Assembly: GCA_025934635.1 (NCBI GenBank) | Contig: JAICWX010000411.1 | Span: 1 to 6,760, forward strand | DNA from: Streptosporangiaceae bacterium | GTDB lineage: Bacteria; Actinomycetota; Actinomycetes; Streptosporangiales; Streptosporangiaceae | Direction of reading: 5' to 3' | Length of the DNA stretch: 6,760 nt | In this document: piece by piece, positions 5,302-6,760 of the stretch | Numbering within the stretch: position 1 is the stretch's first letter | How the letters are laid out: each line of letters begins with the position of its first letter | Translations under genes and position numbers: made by a program | The notes under the pieces: generated by a model | Databases searched by the model: none | What the model was told of the DNA's origin: nothing | What the model saw: only the letters and a program-made list of their open reading frames with translations

Positions 5302-6273
5302 ATGCCCTGGTTTGATCTGCCCTTGGAGCAGTTGCGAGAATATCGCACGGATACCGTGGAGCCCGCTGGCCTGGACCAGTGGTGGCAGCGGCGCCTCGAC
5401 GCGGCTCGCGCGGTGGCGAGCCCGCCCACCCTGGACCGGTACGAAGCCGACATCTACGCGCCGGTCGAGGTGTACGACACGGAGTTCTCCGGTGCGGGCG
5501 GCGACCGCATCCGGGCCTGGTACCTGCGTCCCGCGGGCGCGGGCGGAGACACGCCGGTGGTGGTGACGTTCATCGGCTACGGCGGCGGGCGCGGCATGCC
5601 CGCCGAGCATGCGCTGCTCCCGGCCCTGGGCTACGCGGTCTTCGTGATGGACACCCGGGGGCAGGGCGGGCGGTGGACCACCGGCGCCACCGGCGACCGC
5701 CAGGGCGACCCGGCCGCGGGCCCGGAGAACGCCAGGGTCATGACCAGGGGCATCGGCCAGCCGGAGGGTTACTACTACACCCGTTTGTTCACTGATGCCG
5801 CACTGGCGGTGGAGACGGCGCGTGAGCTGGCAGGCGTGTCACGGGTGGCGGTGAGCGGCGCCAGCCAGGGCGGCGGCCTCGCGCTGGCCACCGCCGCGCT
5901 GGTCCCGCAGGCGGTCGCGGTGTGCCATGCGGACGTGCCGTTCCTGTGCGACATCCAGCGCGGCATCACGCTCGGGCCAGACGCGCCGTACACCGAGATA
6001 CCGGAGTTCCTGGCGCACAATGTTGACCTGATCCCGGCGGCGCTGAACACCCTGCGGTACGTGGACTGCGCGCTGCTGGCCCGCCGGATCACCGCGCAGT
6101 GCCTGCTCAGCGTGGGCCTGATGGACACCATCTGCCCGCCCTCCACGGTATTCGCCGCGTACAACGAGATCACCGCGGACAAGGACATTTCGGTCCACCC
6201 GTTCACCGGCCACGTGGTGCCGACGGCGCACGTAGAACGACAGCTCCGTCACCTAAGGGATTTCCTGCGCTGA
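5302..6273 (+). CDS. CE7-family alpha/beta hydrolase (acetyl xylan esterase / cephalosporin C deacetylase-like)
   Basis: 323 aa, the usual size for carbohydrate esterase family 7. These enzymes remove acetyl groups from xylo-oligosaccharides, other small acetylated sugars and cephalosporin C. Seen: FIGYGGGRG (90-98) with the oxyanion tyrosine Y93, the family signature RGQ (119-121, in MDTRGQGG), the nucleophile motif SGASQGGG with S188, acid D275 in GLMDTICPPST, and H304 in FTGHVVP. The triad S188-D275-H304 is complete. The family's HE motif is altered: the residue after the catalytic His is Val, not Glu. There is no signal peptide, so it is likely cytoplasmic and acts on imported small esters, as known CE7 enzymes do. 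It is divergent from the protease operon and 65 bp from the next gene. The natural substrate cannot be read from the sequence. Confidence 0.9.
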   Translation: MPWFDLPLEQLREYRTDTVEPAGLDQWWQRRLDAARAVASPPTLDRYEADIYAPVEVYDTEFSGAGGDRIRAWYLRPAGAGGDTPVVVTFIGYGGGRGMPAEHALLPALGYAVFVMDTRGQGGRWTTGATGDRQGDPAAGPENARVMTRGIGQPEGYYYTRLFTDAALAVETARELAGVSRVAVSGASQGGGLALATAALVPQAVAVCHADVPFLCDIQRGITLGPDAPYTEIPEFLAHNVDLIPAALNTLRYVDCALLARRITAQCLLSVGLMDTICPPSTVFAAYNEITADKDISVHPFTGHVVPTAHVERQLRHLRDFLR

Positions 6274-6293
6274 GCCGAGAGGCAATTGTCCTT

Positions 6294-6299
6294 TAGGGT
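6294..6299 (+). promoter_or_regulatory. Possible -10 box before the last gene
   Basis: TAGGGT, a frequent actinobacterial -10 sequence, lies about 40 nt before the GTG at 6339 in the 65-bp gap after the hydrolase. No matching -35 is present at the usual distance. Co-transcription with the hydrolase gene is equally possible, since no terminator is seen between the two. Confidence 0.3.
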
Positions 6300-6326
6300 G
6301 ACCGTAGCAGCGCTGCAGATACCTCT

Positions 6327-6332
6327 GGGAGG
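6327..6332 (+). promoter_or_regulatory. Ribosome binding site of the last gene
   Basis: GGGAGG, then six bases, then GTG at 6339. This strong Shine-Dalgarno selects the GTG over other possible starts in the region. Confidence 0.8.
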
Positions 6333-6338
6333 ACCTTC

Positions 6339-6760
6339 GTGACTGAAGGGAATGGGCATGTCATCGATCCGAACGGCGACGCTCGGCGTGCCCTGCAGGA
6401 GGCTGTGGCCGAACACGGTCCTGAGGTGCTGTCGAACGCCGCCGTCATCGACACCATCTGCCAGGATCACCTCGCCGGACTGCCCGGGGAATCCATCCTC
6501 ATCGGCGACGCGGCCCGGACCAACGTCCCGGCGCTGCTCAGCGGCCTGATCCCCCAGCTGGGCAACTACGGCGCGATCCAGTCCGCCGCGACCACCCTGG
6601 CCGGGGAACACAACCTCGACATGGCGGCGTCGTTGTGGGTGGTCCGCGAGTTTGCCCGGGCGCTGGGCTACATCGCGCCCGCGACCGGAACTTCCACCGC
6701 GTTCCCTGGCTCCGGACCCCGCCCGGTCCCCGGCTCCGGGCCCCGCGCCGTTCCCGGCTC
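6339..6760 (+). CDS. Unrecognised protein: N-terminal helical domain followed by Pro/Gly/Ser repeats (3' end outside window)
   Basis: 140 codons are visible from a GTG start with a strong ribosome binding site. Residues 1 to about 115 look like a soluble, mostly helical domain: ARRALQEAVAEHGPEVLSNAAV, ICQDHLAGLPGESILIGDAA, and a final amphipathic stretch SLWVVREFARALGY. There is no signal peptide or membrane segment. From about residue 122 it becomes a low-complexity linker of 8-residue repeats (PGSGPRPV, PGSGPRAV, PGS...), still running at the window edge. Such a layout usually means a small N-terminal domain joined by a flexible linker to a further domain or membrane anchor. I have a loose impression of similar domains in multidomain actinobacterial proteins but cannot name a family. 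It follows the hydrolase gene by 65 bp in the same direction, which may or may not be an operon. Confidence 0.8.
   Translation, partial: MTEGNGHVIDPNGDARRALQEAVAEHGPEVLSNAAVIDTICQDHLAGLPGESILIGDAARTNVPALLSGLIPQLGNYGAIQSAATTLAGEHNLDMAASLWVVREFARALGYIAPATGTSTAFPGSGPRPVPGSGPRAVPG
6705..6760 (+). repeat. 24-nt tandem repeat inside the last gene (at least 2.3 copies)
   Basis: Units at 6705-6728 and 6729-6752 are nearly identical and a third begins at 6753 and runs off the window. Each unit encodes eight residues, PGSGPR(P/A)V, in frame. The array length is unknown because the window ends inside it. Confidence 0.85.

Overview
The window is very GC-rich, uses GTG as well as ATG starts, has G/C-biased third codon positions, and its protein families point to an actinobacterium. 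I cannot assign a genus. It reads as a chromosomal region with one DNA-repair gene, one compact three-gene operon, a divergently transcribed hydrolase and the start of another gene. I see no tRNA or rRNA gene, CRISPR array, transposase or phage gene.

Left part, minus strand (1-2215): the first 738 codons of a UvrD/PcrA-type superfamily 1 helicase, cut off by the window edge just after motif VI. Its motif variants and its neighbour suggest AdnA, the first subunit of the actinobacterial AdnAB helicase-nuclease used in double-strand break repair. Upstream lies a gap of about 410 bp (2216-2627) that is not coding. It holds a 26-bp imperfect hairpin and further copies of a TTCATGATCnnGAA motif, with eight GATC sites in about 240 bp.

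Middle part, minus strand (5250-2628): three overlapping genes in transcription order. They encode a single-pass membrane protein of unknown function, a secreted and membrane-anchored subtilisin-like protease resembling mycosins, and a small alkyltransferase-like (ATL) protein in which the alkyl-acceptor Cys is replaced by Trp. The overlaps (7 nt and 4 nt) imply one mRNA with coupled translation. The protease and the membrane protein look like a functional pair at the cell surface. The ATL protein is a cytoplasmic DNA-damage sensor, so its place in this operon is unexpected, though it fits with the repair helicase downstream.

Right part, plus strand (5302-6760): a carbohydrate-esterase family 7 (acetyl xylan esterase / cephalosporin C deacetylase-like) hydrolase, divergent from the operon across about 50 bp. 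After a 65-bp gap comes the N-terminal part of an unrecognised protein with a helical domain that enters a PGSGPR(P/A)V repeat as the window ends.
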